A program made the position numbers and the translations under genes. Source: Acidobacteriaceae bacterium (lineage in GTDB: Bacteria; Acidobacteriota; Terriglobia; Terriglobales; Acidobacteriaceae). Taken from it: DNA of 64,000 nucleotides. Positions within the stretch are counted from its first letter, which is position 1. Each line of letters begins with the position of its first letter. The notes beneath the pieces were generated by a model that did no database searches, was not told the origin of the DNA, and saw nothing but the letters and a program-made list of their open reading frames with translations. Positions 18,705 through 28,225 of this stretch are shown here, piece by piece. The stretch is from the NCBI GenBank assembly GCA_028283655.1, contig JAPWKE010000003.1, positions 248,001 through 312,000 on the forward strand, given 5' to 3'.

Positions 18705-19571
18705 CTACGAGCGGAGATGAGCCAGCAACGCCGCTTCCAACAGCGGCATCTGTGCATTCCAAGTATTCCAGTTGTGGGCTCCATTGATCACGTGAAATTC
18801 GTGGGGGATACCACGTTGATCAAGCTCATTCGCAAGACGATGGTTTGGCGTTAGCAGAAGGTCCTGGTTCCCACACGCAATGTAGACGTACGGAGCGGTC
18901 GCCTGGGCTACGTGTTCGGCCAGAATCTGGGGATCGTTTTGCTGCCTCGTAGGGCTGCCCTGAGGGCCGAAGGCGCGGTAGATCGTCTTCGATTCAAATG
19001 GATGATGCCAGCGGAAGGGCCGTTCGGGGAAGTCGATGGCACCACTGATGTCGCCGATGAAGCTGTAGAGGTCTGGGTGCTTGAGGCCGAGCGTTGTGGC
19101 TCCGTAACCTCCGCGCGAGATGCCGACGATGGCGGTATGGTCGCGGTCCGTTGCACCCTGCGGGGCGAGCATCGCGACGCGCTGCCGCACGTCTGCCGTG
19201 ATGTACTGCTCGTACTCGTTGTGCCGTTTTTCTGCTTCGTTGATGTAGTACGCACCGGGCGCATCCGGCATCACCAGCAGAAAGCCTTCGGCTGCAAAGC
19301 TGGCGATCTCGCTGTTGTTGGCCCAGTCGCGGTAGTCGACACCCGCGCCGTGCAGCAGGTAGACCACAGGCAGTGGATGATCGGTGGGAGTGGCGGGGAA
19401 GACCAGCCGCAGATGCATCCGGCGGCGAAGGGCCGCGCTGTAGAACGTCGAATCGATGAGCGTTACATCACGCGTCAGATGTGGCTTGTTTTCGATCAGC
19501 GGGGCATCGCTGCAGCCGGAGCCGCAGAGCGTGAGCAACAAGAGGAAAGCGACGGCAAAGGCTCGAATCAT
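18705..19571 (-). CDS. Putative lipoprotein esterase (esterase D family)
   Basis: 288 residues, a paralogue of the following gene. The lipobox-like signal peptide is FLLLLTLCGSGCSD. Motifs are LPVVYLLHGAGVDYRDW, the nucleophile VGISRGGYGATTL and a C-terminal His in INGAHNWNTWN. The family covers S-formylglutathione hydrolase, antigen 85-like acyltransferases and feruloyl-type esterases, so the substrate is open. It heads the minus-strand run esterase-esterase-cvpA-fis-secretin, with 13 bp to the next start. The two esterases are probably a tandem duplication that has diverged considerably. Confidence 0.83.
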   Translation of the reverse strand: MIRAFAVAFLLLLTLCGSGCSDAPLIENKPHLTRDVTLIDSTFYSAALRRRMHLRLVFPATPTDHPLPVVYLLHGAGVDYRDWANNSEIASFAAEGFLLVMPDAPGAYYINEAEKRHNEYEQYITADVRQRVAMLAPQGATDRDHTAIVGISRGGYGATTLGLKHPDLYSFIGDISGAIDFPERPFRWHHPFESKTIYRAFGPQGSPTRQQNDPQILAEHVAQATAPYVYIACGNQDLLLTPNHRLANELDQRGIPHEFHVINGAHNWNTWNAQMPLLEAALLAHLRS

Positions 19572-19644
19572 GCGTGCGAAGTTGTTCTCGTGATCGGTAC
19601 TACGTTATGAGACGAGATCCAAAATGCAAAAGATTCTGAACATT

Positions 19645-19674
19645 GCGTGCGGCGGACGTTTTGCCCGTCGCACG
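19645..19674 (-). terminator. Possible terminator after smc
   Basis: An 11-bp stem GCGTGCGGCGG / CCGTCGCACGC with one G-T pair and an 8-nt loop, 9 bp beyond the smc stop on the minus strand. The T tract is poor. Confidence 0.4.
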
Positions 19675-19682
19675 CCACAGTC

Positions 19683-22600
19683 CTAAGCCGCCTGTTGCGC
19701 GGAGCGTGATTCCTTGCCCTGCGAGCGGCCACCGAGTGAAACGGAGACGATCTTCGAGACACCGGGCTCCTGCATGGTCACGCCGTACATCACGTCGGCC
19801 TGCTCCATCGTGCGCTTTGAGTGGGTGATGACGACGAACTGCGTCGTCGAGCTCATATCCGAGATCAAGCGAGCAAAGCGGCCCACGTTGGTTTCGTCCA
19901 GCGGAGCATCGACTTCGTCCAGGATGCAGAACGGTGCGGGCTGGAACTGGAAGATGCCGACCAGCAGCGAGAGTGCGGTGAGCGCCTTCTCTCCACCCGA
20001 AAGCAGCAGCACGTTCTGCAGCTTCTTGCCCGGCGGCGACGCGATGATGTCGATGCCCGAAAGATCGCTCTTGCCGTTGGCTTCCGGATCCGTCAGCTTC
20101 ATGAACGCCTGTCCGCCCCCGAAGAGCTTCGTGAACGTGGTGGAGAAGTTGTCGTTGATCACCTTGAAGGCTTCTTCGAACTTCTCGCGCGAGATCTCGT
20201 CGATCTCCTTGATCGAGGCCTGCGTGTTCTCGATGGAGTCGATGAGGTCGGTGCGCTGCGTTTCGAGGAACTCGTGGCGCTGCGCGGTCTCGGCGTACTC
20301 TTCGAGCGCCATCATGTTCACCGGGCCCATTGCCTCAAGCCTGCCCTTCAGGGTGCGCGCAGACTCTTCCTGATCGGTGAGGGCATCGCCTTCGATGCGT
20401 TCGATTGACTCGTCTTCGCGCAGTGCAGAGGCCTCCACGCCGAGGTCGTTGAGGCAGGTGGCCTCGAGGTACTCGATGTCCGAGGTGAGCTTTGCGGTCT
20501 TTGCGGTCAGCGTCGAGCGCTGCTCGCGAAGACCTTCGGTATCACCACGCAGAGCGCGCAGCTTGGTGTCGAGTTCGCCGATGCGTGCGCGCAACGTCGA
20601 CGCTTCGGCAGAAAGCACCTCGGACTCTGCAACCGCTTGCTGGCGCATCTCGGTGAGTTCCGTGTGCTGCGACTCGAAGGCGATGTTCTCTTCTTCGCGG
20701 CGGGCCTTCTCGGACTGTGCATTGGCAAGCTGCGAATCAAGCTGTTGAATGCGCTGCTGCTGTGTCTGGAAGAGGCGATTAGTCTGCTCGAAGGTGGCGT
20801 TCGCATTGCGACGGCGCTCTTCGATGCCTGCAAGCATGGCGTTGGCTTCGGAAGCTGCAGCCTGCAGGTCTTCGCGGTCGGCACGCATCTGCGAGATGCG
20901 TGCGGTCAGCTCTTCCACCTGCTGCTCCAGGCCCGTCTGCTCGCCTGCAAAACGCTCTGCATCGGCCCGCTTGCGACCGATCAGCTCTTCACGCTGCGTG
21001 CGCTGGTCCTTGTTACGTCCCTGTGCGAGTTCGTACTGCTGCAGACGTGACTGGATGCGGCTTGCTTCGGACTCCATCTGCCGCAGCGCTGCGCCCTGGT
21101 TGGCGGATTCGCGCTCAGCGTCGCGGCGCTCGGCCTGCTTGTTCTCAAGCATCGCGGTCAGCTCTGCGATGTCGCGCGTCAACGTCAGCGTCGCTGTCTC
21201 ATTGCGGGAGAGCTCTGCTTCCACTGCGTCGAGCTTCGTCTGTACCTCTGCAAGCTCGCGCTTCAACGCCAGCGGACCCTGCGAACGAGGACGCCCACCG
21301 GTGACTGTTACGTTGTTGAACGTCTCGCCGTTCGGCCCGAGGAAGAAGCTCTGCGGGTTGGCAAGCGCCAGCGCACGAGCGGTGGCGTTGTCCGGTGCGA
21401 TAAAGCCTTCGCGCAGACGGGGCAGAATCACTTCCAGCGATTTGCCAAAGCCATCGAGTACGCGGATGGTGTCCTTCAGCGCGACGACACCTTCGCCGTT
21501 CGGTGAAGAAGATGCACTCATACCGTCTGCGATAGGGAAGGTGGACTGCGCATCGTTCGGATGCACGAGGAAGGTGGCGCGTCCTTCGACCTCGGATTGC
21601 AGCATGGCCATGCCGGCCTCGGCTGCGTCCCAGCTCTTCACGACGATGTAGTTCAACTCGTCGCGCAGGAACTCGTCGACCACCTGCTCGTACTTGCCGT
21701 CGACTTCGAGGAAGTCGGCAAGCGTTCCAACGGGAGCAAGGTTGCTGTCGTTGCGCTTCTGGTTTGCGCGGAAGATGTTGCGAACCGTGTCGGTCGAGTA
21801 CGAGTGCTCGTTGATGAGTGCTTCGAGCGAGGTGTGGCGTCCTGTCAGCGTCGCCATCTCGGCACGCAGCTCGTTCGAACGCTTGCGCGACTGTGTCTCC
21901 TCCTCGCGCTTCATGCTGAGCTGCGTACGCACCTCAGCGATCTCGTTCTCGAGACGCTTCAGTCGCTCGGTGACGTCTTCGAACGTCATCTTCGCCTGTC
22001 CGCGCTGCTGGCCGATCTGCTCCAGTTCGGCGCGGGCGGAGTTGGCTTCAGCATCCAGACGCTCGTTCTCGCGATCAAGGCCCTGCAGACCTGCTTCAGC
22101 CTGTGCGATTTCGTTATTGGCCTGCGAGACGCGTTGCATGGCGCTCACTGCCTGACGACGCTGGTTTTCCGCGGTGGCTTCGGCGGTTAGCACATCGCGC
22201 GTTGCAGCCTGAGCCTGCGCGGTCTGCGCCTGCGCCATTTCGCGAGCGCCGCTGGCTTCGTTGTTCGCGCCTTCCAGAAAAGCCTTCTGCTGCTCGAGCT
22301 CAGCGGTCAGCGTGGCCAGTTGAGCCTGTGCCTGCTTGCGCTCTTCGCTGCCGGTCTCGGAACGCTCGGTGAGGTCCTGGATGCGGTCGTTGTTGGCGTT
22401 CGTGCGCGCTGTGATGCGCTCAAGCTCCACCGCCGAAGAGTTGGCCCGGGAGTTTGCTTCGCGGATCACACCGTCCAGCTCATACCCTCGTGCGACACCG
22501 GTGGTGTGCTCTGCGTCCATCTCGTCGAGCCCTGCAGACTGTTCGTCGATCAGGCCAGCGAGGCGTGCGATCTCGGCAGCGGTTGCAGACTGGTCTGCGT

Positions 22601-23714
22601 CCATCTGCGTCAGTCGAGACGCCAGTGTGGTGCGCAGCTTGCCGCGCAACTCGGTCTGCACCTCGCGATAGCGCTCGGCCTTTGCGGCCTGGCGCTTCAG
22701 CGAACCCATCTGCCGGGTAACTTCTTCGAAGATGTCGTTTACGCGCGAGAGGTTCTGCTTGGCCGACTCCAGGCGAAGCTCGGCGAGCCGCTTCTTCGTC
22801 TTGAAGCGCGTGATGCCAGCCGCTTCTTCGATGATCGAGCGGCGGTCGTGCGGCTTCGAGCTGAGCAGCTGGCCGATGCGCTCCTGCCCGATGATGGCGT
22901 AGCTTTCGCCGCCAAGACCGGTGCCCATGAAGATGTCCTTGATGTCCGACAGACGGCAGATCTTGCCGTTAAGCAGGTACTCGGAGTCGCCGGAGCGGAA
23001 GAGTCGACGCGTCACGGTAACTTCACCGGCGCGAACCGGCGTGCGGCCGAACTTGCGGCGGCGAATCTTCAGAATGACGTTGTCCGCGCGTGGGGAAAGC
23101 GTGGCCTCGGCAGCTTCGCCCTCGGGCGCTTCTGTGTCTGAAACCTCGGGCTGCTGCGGCTCTGCCTGCTGCGCTTCGTACTCTGCCAGCGAGGCTTCGT
23201 ACACTTCCATCTGGTCTGGCGTTGCGTTCTCGGGGAGCACCGGCTTGCGCTTCTTGGGAACCTTCGCTTCGTAGGTCTGACCGGGCTGCGCTTCGGTGAC
23301 GGCCTCTTCGGTCTCCTGCGCGATCTGTGCGCGCAGAGCCGCCTCGTCCCAGTCGCCGTTGGCCTTCAGCGCGACCTCGGCGGGATGCTCGTCGGTGATG
23401 ATGACTTCAGGTTCGCCCTCCGCAAGCGTCTGGCCGTCGTAGACCTCGGGGTCGACGAGCGTGAGCGACACTTCCGCCATGCCGGTCGGCTTACGGTCGC
23501 GTGTGCCGGCAAAGATGACGTCTTCCATCTTGATGCCGCGCAGGCTCTTGGCGCTCTGTTCACCGAGAACCCAGGTGATGGCGTCAGAGATATTCGATTT
23601 TCCGCAGCCGTTCGGGCCTACGATGGCGGCAATGCCTTCGCCAGTCAACTGCACTTCCGTACGGTCACAGAAGGATTTGAAGCCAAGAATCTGAACTTTT
23701 TTGAGCTTCAGCAC
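19683..23714 (-). CDS. smc: Chromosome segregation protein SMC
   Basis: A 1343-residue SMC ATPase, the core of the condensin complex with ScpA/ScpB. The Walker A motif is IVGPNGCGKSN near the N-terminus, followed by RIGQLLSSKPHDRRSIIEEA and two long coiled coils around a hinge (about 640-800, GTLADFLEVDGKYEQVVDEF). The signature is LLSGGEKALTALSLL and Walker B is FCILDEVDAPLDETN. The frame stays open to 24077, but GTG 23714 gives the family N-terminus VLKLKKVQILGFKSF with GAGG about 9 nt upstream. About 150 residues longer than usual because of a Glu/Ala/Pro-rich insertion (about 80-210) in the N-terminal ATPase lobe before VTRRLFRSGDSEYLLNGK. Confidence 0.95.
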   Translation of the reverse strand: MLKLKKVQILGFKSFCDRTEVQLTGEGIAAIVGPNGCGKSNISDAITWVLGEQSAKSLRGIKMEDVIFAGTRDRKPTGMAEVSLTLVDPEVYDGQTLAEGEPEVIITDEHPAEVALKANGDWDEAALRAQIAQETEEAVTEAQPGQTYEAKVPKKRKPVLPENATPDQMEVYEASLAEYEAQQAEPQQPEVSDTEAPEGEAAEATLSPRADNVILKIRRRKFGRTPVRAGEVTVTRRLFRSGDSEYLLNGKICRLSDIKDIFMGTGLGGESYAIIGQERIGQLLSSKPHDRRSIIEEAAGITRFKTKKRLAELRLESAKQNLSRVNDIFEEVTRQMGSLKRQAAKAERYREVQTELRGKLRTTLASRLTQMDADQSATAAEIARLAGLIDEQSAGLDEMDAEHTTGVARGYELDGVIREANSRANSSAVELERITARTNANNDRIQDLTERSETGSEERKQAQAQLATLTAELEQQKAFLEGANNEASGAREMAQAQTAQAQAATRDVLTAEATAENQRRQAVSAMQRVSQANNEIAQAEAGLQGLDRENERLDAEANSARAELEQIGQQRGQAKMTFEDVTERLKRLENEIAEVRTQLSMKREEETQSRKRSNELRAEMATLTGRHTSLEALINEHSYSTDTVRNIFRANQKRNDSNLAPVGTLADFLEVDGKYEQVVDEFLRDELNYIVVKSWDAAEAGMAMLQSEVEGRATFLVHPNDAQSTFPIADGMSASSSPNGEGVVALKDTIRVLDGFGKSLEVILPRLREGFIAPDNATARALALANPQSFFLGPNGETFNNVTVTGGRPRSQGPLALKRELAEVQTKLDAVEAELSRNETATLTLTRDIAELTAMLENKQAERRDAERESANQGAALRQMESEASRIQSRLQQYELAQGRNKDQRTQREELIGRKRADAERFAGEQTGLEQQVEELTARISQMRADREDLQAAASEANAMLAGIEERRRNANATFEQTNRLFQTQQQRIQQLDSQLANAQSEKARREEENIAFESQHTELTEMRQQAVAESEVLSAEASTLRARIGELDTKLRALRGDTEGLREQRSTLTAKTAKLTSDIEYLEATCLNDLGVEASALREDESIERIEGDALTDQEESARTLKGRLEAMGPVNMMALEEYAETAQRHEFLETQRTDLIDSIENTQASIKEIDEISREKFEEAFKVINDNFSTTFTKLFGGGQAFMKLTDPEANGKSDLSGIDIIASPPGKKLQNVLLLSGGEKALTALSLLVGIFQFQPAPFCILDEVDAPLDETNVGRFARLISDMSSTTQFVVITHSKRTMEQADVMYGVTMQEPGVSKIVSVSLGGRSQGKESRSAQQAA

Positions 23715-24181
23715 GCGGTCGAACCTCACAGGACGGAAGAAACCCGTCGGGAATGTATAGGGAAATGCTAAGAGGCGGAACCAAGCGCGGCAACCCGTTT
23801 TGCGCGAGATGTTGTGGATAAGGCGTACCAATGCCCAGATATTGTGCTGTCGACGCGGAAAAATGCTGGATGTCGCGGACGGTAGATTTGCAAGTTGCAC
23901 CGTCTTTGTGGCAGTGGGAACGAAGAGAAAACGAAATTGCCCTGTCCGGTGTCTAAGGAAATAGCGGTTGTGAAGGGCTCGCGAGACGCCTGCAGGGCGC
24001 TGGAAACGCTTCCGGCGGAGAAGGAAAACCGGGGATAAGTTGCGTCGGAGCAACACGGTTTCTATAATCCGCATCATCCAGCGTAGGTTCTGGTGTGGCA
24101 GAAAACCACGCTTTGCTCTCCCGGCGCGAAGTTCGCGCTTGATCGAAAACCGACATACTAAAAGTTCGAGGAGTTCGCTTT
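23715..24181. other. Divergent intergenic region smc / repeat protein
   Basis: 467 bp without a recognised gene. The smc frame stays open to 24077 on the minus strand, but that translation is basic and not SMC-like. A good plus-strand promoter is present at 24040-24068. Confidence 0.55.
24040..24068 (+). promoter_or_regulatory. Sigma-70-type promoter for the gene at 24182
   Basis: -35 TTGCGT (24040-24045), 17-nt spacer, consensus -10 TATAAT (24063-24068). The leader would be about 105 nt. Confidence 0.65.
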
Positions 24182-25486
24182 ATGAAGAAGGTCGTCCTAG
24201 CGTCGCTGCTGACCCTGACCGGTGCAGTTCCGGCGTTTTCCCTTGCTGTCGCGCAGAGTCCCCAACCCGCTGCGCAGGCTAGTGGCCAGGTGCAGATGTC
24301 GGAAGCGGAGTACGCGGCATACAACAATGCCAACACGCAGACCACTCCCGCAGCCAAGGCCCAGGCGTTTGAGGCGTACCTGAAGCAGTATCCGAACTCG
24401 GCCGTAAAGGGCCAGGTGCTGAACCAGATGCTTTTTGCCTACAACCAGGCTGGTGATCAGGCCAACACGCTCGCAACGGCTGACCGTGTAGTTGCGGCTG
24501 AGCCGAACAACCTGCGCGCTCTCACGCTCGAGGTGTACTACCGCCGTGCGGATGCTGAGAAGCTGACGGATCCGGCTGCGAAGTCTGCTGGTCTCGACAC
24601 GGCTGCCAAGTACGCCAACCAGGGTCTGAGCGCCACCAAGCCGGCTGACGTTGCGGAAGCCGACTTTACGGCTCTGCAGAAGGCCACCAAGCCGACCTTC
24701 GAGTCTGCTCTGGCTGCTGCTGCGCTCGCGAAGAAGGACAACCCCACGGCGATCGCTGCGCTGAAGGCCGAGCTTGCGGCTGATCCTGACGACACCATGA
24801 AGGCCAGCCCTGTGCTGCAGGACGTCTTCACGCTTGCCCAGGCCTACTACACCTCGACCCCGCCGGATTACCTGAACTGCGCCTGGTACGCAACGCGCGC
24901 GCTGTCGTTTGCGCCCGATGCTTACAAGCCGCAGATCCAGCCGCTGGCGACCTACTGCTACACGAAGTACCACGGCTCGAAGGACGGTTACGACGCTCTG
25001 CAGGCGATGACGAAGACCAATATCGACCCGCCTGCCGATCTCGGCACGACGGTCAAGCCTGCTCCCAAGCCTGCTGACATCGTTGCGAACCTGATTGCAA
25101 CGACGCCTGATCTGGCAACGCTGGCGCTTTCTGACAAGGAGTTCGTCCTTCAGTACGGCAAGCCGGAAGATGCGGACAAGGTCTTCGCTACGGTGAAGGG
25201 TAAGAGCGTTGAGATCCCCGGTGCTACGGTTGTTTCGGCAACCGACAGCCAGGTGGTGGTTTCGGCCTCGGACTCGGCTGTGCAGGAGAAGCGTGCGGAC
25301 ATGACCTTCAACATGAAGGAACCGCTCAAGACGCTTCCTGTGGCTGGCGACAAGGTCAACCTGCAGGGAACGTATGACTCCTACACGCAGACCCCGCTGA
25401 TGATCACCATGACCACGGCCAGCATTGTTACGCCGAAGACGACCCCGGCGAAGACGACGGTTCATCACACCACCCGCAAGAAGTAA
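24182..25486 (+). CDS. Secreted TPR-like protein, function unknown
   Basis: A 434-residue exported protein with GAGGAG 9 nt before the ATG. Signal peptide to about AVAQS. Ala-rich helical repeats of TPR type cover about 38-270 (AEYAAYNNANTQTTPAAKAQ, LKQYPNSAVKGQVL, ADRVVAAEPNNLRALTLEVY). The C-terminal third is a beta-rich domain (about 310-415) ending in a Thr/His/Lys tail TTPAKTTVHHTTRKK. The codon bias is strong and the promoter near consensus, so it is likely well expressed. I know similar uncharacterised proteins from Acidobacteriaceae but no function. It ends in a strong terminator facing the convergent PIG-L gene. Confidence 0.8.
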   Translation: MKKVVLASLLTLTGAVPAFSLAVAQSPQPAAQASGQVQMSEAEYAAYNNANTQTTPAAKAQAFEAYLKQYPNSAVKGQVLNQMLFAYNQAGDQANTLATADRVVAAEPNNLRALTLEVYYRRADAEKLTDPAAKSAGLDTAAKYANQGLSATKPADVAEADFTALQKATKPTFESALAAAALAKKDNPTAIAALKAELAADPDDTMKASPVLQDVFTLAQAYYTSTPPDYLNCAWYATRALSFAPDAYKPQIQPLATYCYTKYHGSKDGYDALQAMTKTNIDPPADLGTTVKPAPKPADIVANLIATTPDLATLALSDKEFVLQYGKPEDADKVFATVKGKSVEIPGATVVSATDSQVVVSASDSAVQEKRADMTFNMKEPLKTLPVAGDKVNLQGTYDSYTQTPLMITMTTASIVTPKTTPAKTTVHHTTRKK

Positions 25487-25500
25487 GCACCACGGCAACA

Positions 25501-25540
25501 CAGCAGAAACGGCCTCCCCAGCGGGAGGCCGTTTCTGCTG
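25501..25540. terminator. Bidirectional terminator, 18-bp stem
   Basis: A perfect stem CAGCAGAAACGGCCTCCC with its complement around a CAGC loop, between convergent genes ending at 25486 and 25556. A T-rich stretch follows on the plus strand. Confidence 0.85.
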
Positions 25541-25555
25541 CTGCAGTTGCTTTTC

Positions 25556-28153
25556 TTACTGGCTGAGCAGGTTCGCAAAGAGACGGAACGCGCCGGGAAC
25601 CGCTTCGGGGAACTGACGGTAGAGAGCGAAAGCCACGTAGGTGTAGTGGCCTTTGCCAACCTTCGCCGTCAGCAGGCCACCAAGCTGCGGCTTTTGCGGC
25701 AGGATGTGTTCTGCAGGTGCTCCTGGGTCGTGTGTCTCGGTCAGCGCTGTGTACTGTGGGTCCCACGTCGCCATGAAGCCGTGACCGCGTTCTTCGATCC
25801 AGCCGTTGAAGTCAGCAGATGTGATGTGATTCGGCGTGGTGAGTAACGGATCCTGTGCACTCAGCAGTTTTACCGCAGCAGTCTCGTCCACAACCTTCTC
25901 ATTCGCTCCGAGCGAGAGAGGGAAGGGAGCGTCTGCGGCGGTGTACTCCATCGTCTGATACTGCACAACAACGTTGCCGCCATCGCGTGCGAAGTCGAGC
26001 AACGCCTGTGTCGGCGCGCCATGCAGATCAGGATGTGCGGCGTATGTGCGGACGCCGAGGATGACCGTGTCGAAGTCCGCGAGTCCTGCCTGAGTCAGGT
26101 CGGAGACTTCCAGCTTCGTGACAGGCAGTCCGATGGCCGCGAGGGCGTCAGGAACGGAGTCTCCGGTGCCGGGGAGGTAAGCGATGCGACGTTTTTTCGG
26201 AAGCTGCAGATTGGCTGGGGGGGCGAACCTCGCCGGGCGTTCGATGAAGTTCGTGCGCGGCAGATCGTCATAGCCAACAGATCGGATGCGCTTCCGCTCG
26301 GCTGGATCATTCGGCACGAATTGAATCGGTTGCAGGGTGCCTTCGGCGTTGACTGCGAATGGCAGCTCAATCCGCCCCCCTGTGTGGCTCATGAATGACT
26401 CGTTGACGATGAGCGGTGCGGGGGCGAGCGGCGCATTGCGTAGCGCGGTATCGGTAACGTCGTAGTAAGGCTGTTCGACATTTGCCCGATGGAAGTAAGG
26501 GAGCGTTGTCGGGAACCGCCCGGCCTCTGCTGCGGAAACCTCAAAGACATCCGTGCCGTCTGTTGCCATGTGCGTTTGATGGGTGGATGCAACCCAGGTA
26601 TTTGATAGCTTGCCGCCGTGCGGGGAATCGGATGGGCTCTTCACCTTGAGATGGATGGTGAAGGGAGAGCCGGTCTCGAGATCATTCGACGGGGTGGAGA
26701 TGGTGGCTTCGGCTTGAATATTCAGTGCAAACATTCGAGCTTCTTCAAGCTGGCTATGCTTTACGAGAAGCTCATGGGAGAGGCTTGCAAACTCCTCCTG
26801 GGAGATGTTGCCGAAGCCTTCCGCGTCGTCAAGATGCGGAGCAAAATCGATCCCTCTGGTGTGTGGGTCGGTGAGGGTGTGGAGTGCAGTGTCTATGTGA
26901 TCTACGCTGCTTTGCAGCAGCTTGCTGACGCCTTCCAGATCGCCTGCCTGCTCCTTTGTGTTTGCCTGTGCGAGAAGGTCGGCGACCCTCTGCAGGATCT
27001 TGCGTAGGGATGCCGGAGCGTTCGGCGCGAGATCGGCGATGCCTGCGATGCTGGTGTCGATGCCGTGGAAGAAGTCGGCTTGTCCGTTGTCGTTCGCCGC
27101 GTACGCAGGCTGAATGCAGCTTGCGAGAGATTCGGCGGAACCGCAGATTCGCGAGCCGTACAGGTGATAGGCCACGTCGAAAGCTCCAGCCGGAGCGGAG
27201 CGCATCCCCGGCCCCATCTGGGACTTCTGCTCGCTGAGGCCGCGACGAGCAAACTGAATGTAGCTGACCGGAGCCTCACCCTCAGCAGAGAGCAACGGAT
27301 CGGTATTGCCTTCGTGGACGATCACATCGGTGCTTGGCGAGGTGGGTGAGTCCTTGCCGGAGACGTAGTTGTGAAACTCCGCAGGCACATACTGGTTCGT
27401 CGCGTAGTCGTAGAGACCCTTTTCGCTGATGGCGCTATGCGGCACGCGCGCGTAAACGCGCAGCGGCTTCCACGGGTAGATGCCTTCCTGCTCCATCTCC
27501 GGGAAGACCTTCGGATCACCCGCAGCGAGGAACGCCTCCTGCGTAATCTCTCCCGAGACCTGGTGCTGTCCGTGGCCGTCCGTGACGCCGCCAATCCATG
27601 TACTGGTGAGTACGAGCGGGCGGAAGATGCGGATGGCACGCACGGCATCGTAGAGCACGCGCTCGTGGGTCCACTTGCCGAAGGTCTCGGCCTTGGTCTT
27701 GGAGAAACCGAAGTCCACCTCGGTGCCGAACATCTGCGAGACGCCGGTGTAGCGGTCGTTCGCGAGCAGCTCCTGCGTACGCAGCAGGCCGAGTGCGTCC
27801 TCGAAGTCGCCGGTCATGGCGTTCTGTCCGCCTTCGCCACGCGTCAGCGAAAGATCTGCCACCTGCGCTCCCATGCCGCGAGCGTAGAAGGTCAACATGC
27901 CGCCATCTTCGTCGTCGGGGTGCGCGACGATGTTCAGCACGGAGGCTCGCGTGCTGATGCGACGCAGCATCTGCTCCAACCCGCGCCGTCCCTGATCGAC
28001 CGGCAACTCACGGCCATCGCGTGGCTCCACGCGTTCGCGGGCCAGGTTGGCAGGGTCTGTAAAGTGGGCTGGGGCCTGGGCTTTCGCGAGGACAGGCGAA
28101 GCGGTCGCGGCAAAAAGGGTCGCAAAGGCGAGCGGAGCAAAACGGCGGCGCAT
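25556..28153 (-). CDS. Large secreted PIG-L/LmbE deacetylase-like protein
   Basis: 864 residues from ATG 28153, which gives the signal peptide MRRRFAPLAFATLFAATA; an upstream in-frame ATG (28237) would overlap the divergent permease gene. The N-terminal PIG-L domain (about 80-290) has the zinc motif VAHPDDEDGG and a distal His in DGHGQHQVSGE. The remaining 500 or more residues contain a middle helical segment, a beta-sandwich-like region and a C-terminal ThuA/GATase-like fold (GVRTYAAHPDLHGAPTQALL, then GGNVVVQYQT). Such long PIG-L proteins are frequent in Acidobacteriota and Bacteroidota and probably deacetylate an extracellular amino sugar; the substrate is not known. Confidence 0.85.
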   Translation of the reverse strand: MRRRFAPLAFATLFAATASPVLAKAQAPAHFTDPANLARERVEPRDGRELPVDQGRRGLEQMLRRISTRASVLNIVAHPDDEDGGMLTFYARGMGAQVADLSLTRGEGGQNAMTGDFEDALGLLRTQELLANDRYTGVSQMFGTEVDFGFSKTKAETFGKWTHERVLYDAVRAIRIFRPLVLTSTWIGGVTDGHGQHQVSGEITQEAFLAAGDPKVFPEMEQEGIYPWKPLRVYARVPHSAISEKGLYDYATNQYVPAEFHNYVSGKDSPTSPSTDVIVHEGNTDPLLSAEGEAPVSYIQFARRGLSEQKSQMGPGMRSAPAGAFDVAYHLYGSRICGSAESLASCIQPAYAANDNGQADFFHGIDTSIAGIADLAPNAPASLRKILQRVADLLAQANTKEQAGDLEGVSKLLQSSVDHIDTALHTLTDPHTRGIDFAPHLDDAEGFGNISQEEFASLSHELLVKHSQLEEARMFALNIQAEATISTPSNDLETGSPFTIHLKVKSPSDSPHGGKLSNTWVASTHQTHMATDGTDVFEVSAAEAGRFPTTLPYFHRANVEQPYYDVTDTALRNAPLAPAPLIVNESFMSHTGGRIELPFAVNAEGTLQPIQFVPNDPAERKRIRSVGYDDLPRTNFIERPARFAPPANLQLPKKRRIAYLPGTGDSVPDALAAIGLPVTKLEVSDLTQAGLADFDTVILGVRTYAAHPDLHGAPTQALLDFARDGGNVVVQYQTMEYTAADAPFPLSLGANEKVVDETAAVKLLSAQDPLLTTPNHITSADFNGWIEERGHGFMATWDPQYTALTETHDPGAPAEHILPQKPQLGGLLTAKVGKGHYTYVAFALYRQFPEAVPGAFRLFANLLSQ

Positions 28154-28225
28154 GGTGGTTAGATTCGCACAACTTGCCCAGGGCGCAGAGTGTTTCTGCG
28201 CGCATTTGCATAGACTGGGCAGAGC

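Noticed and set aside
23715-24077. N-terminal extension of SMC by 121 residues
   Set aside because: The extension is basic and unlike SMC; the family N-terminus starts at the GTG at 23714 with a ribosome-binding site.
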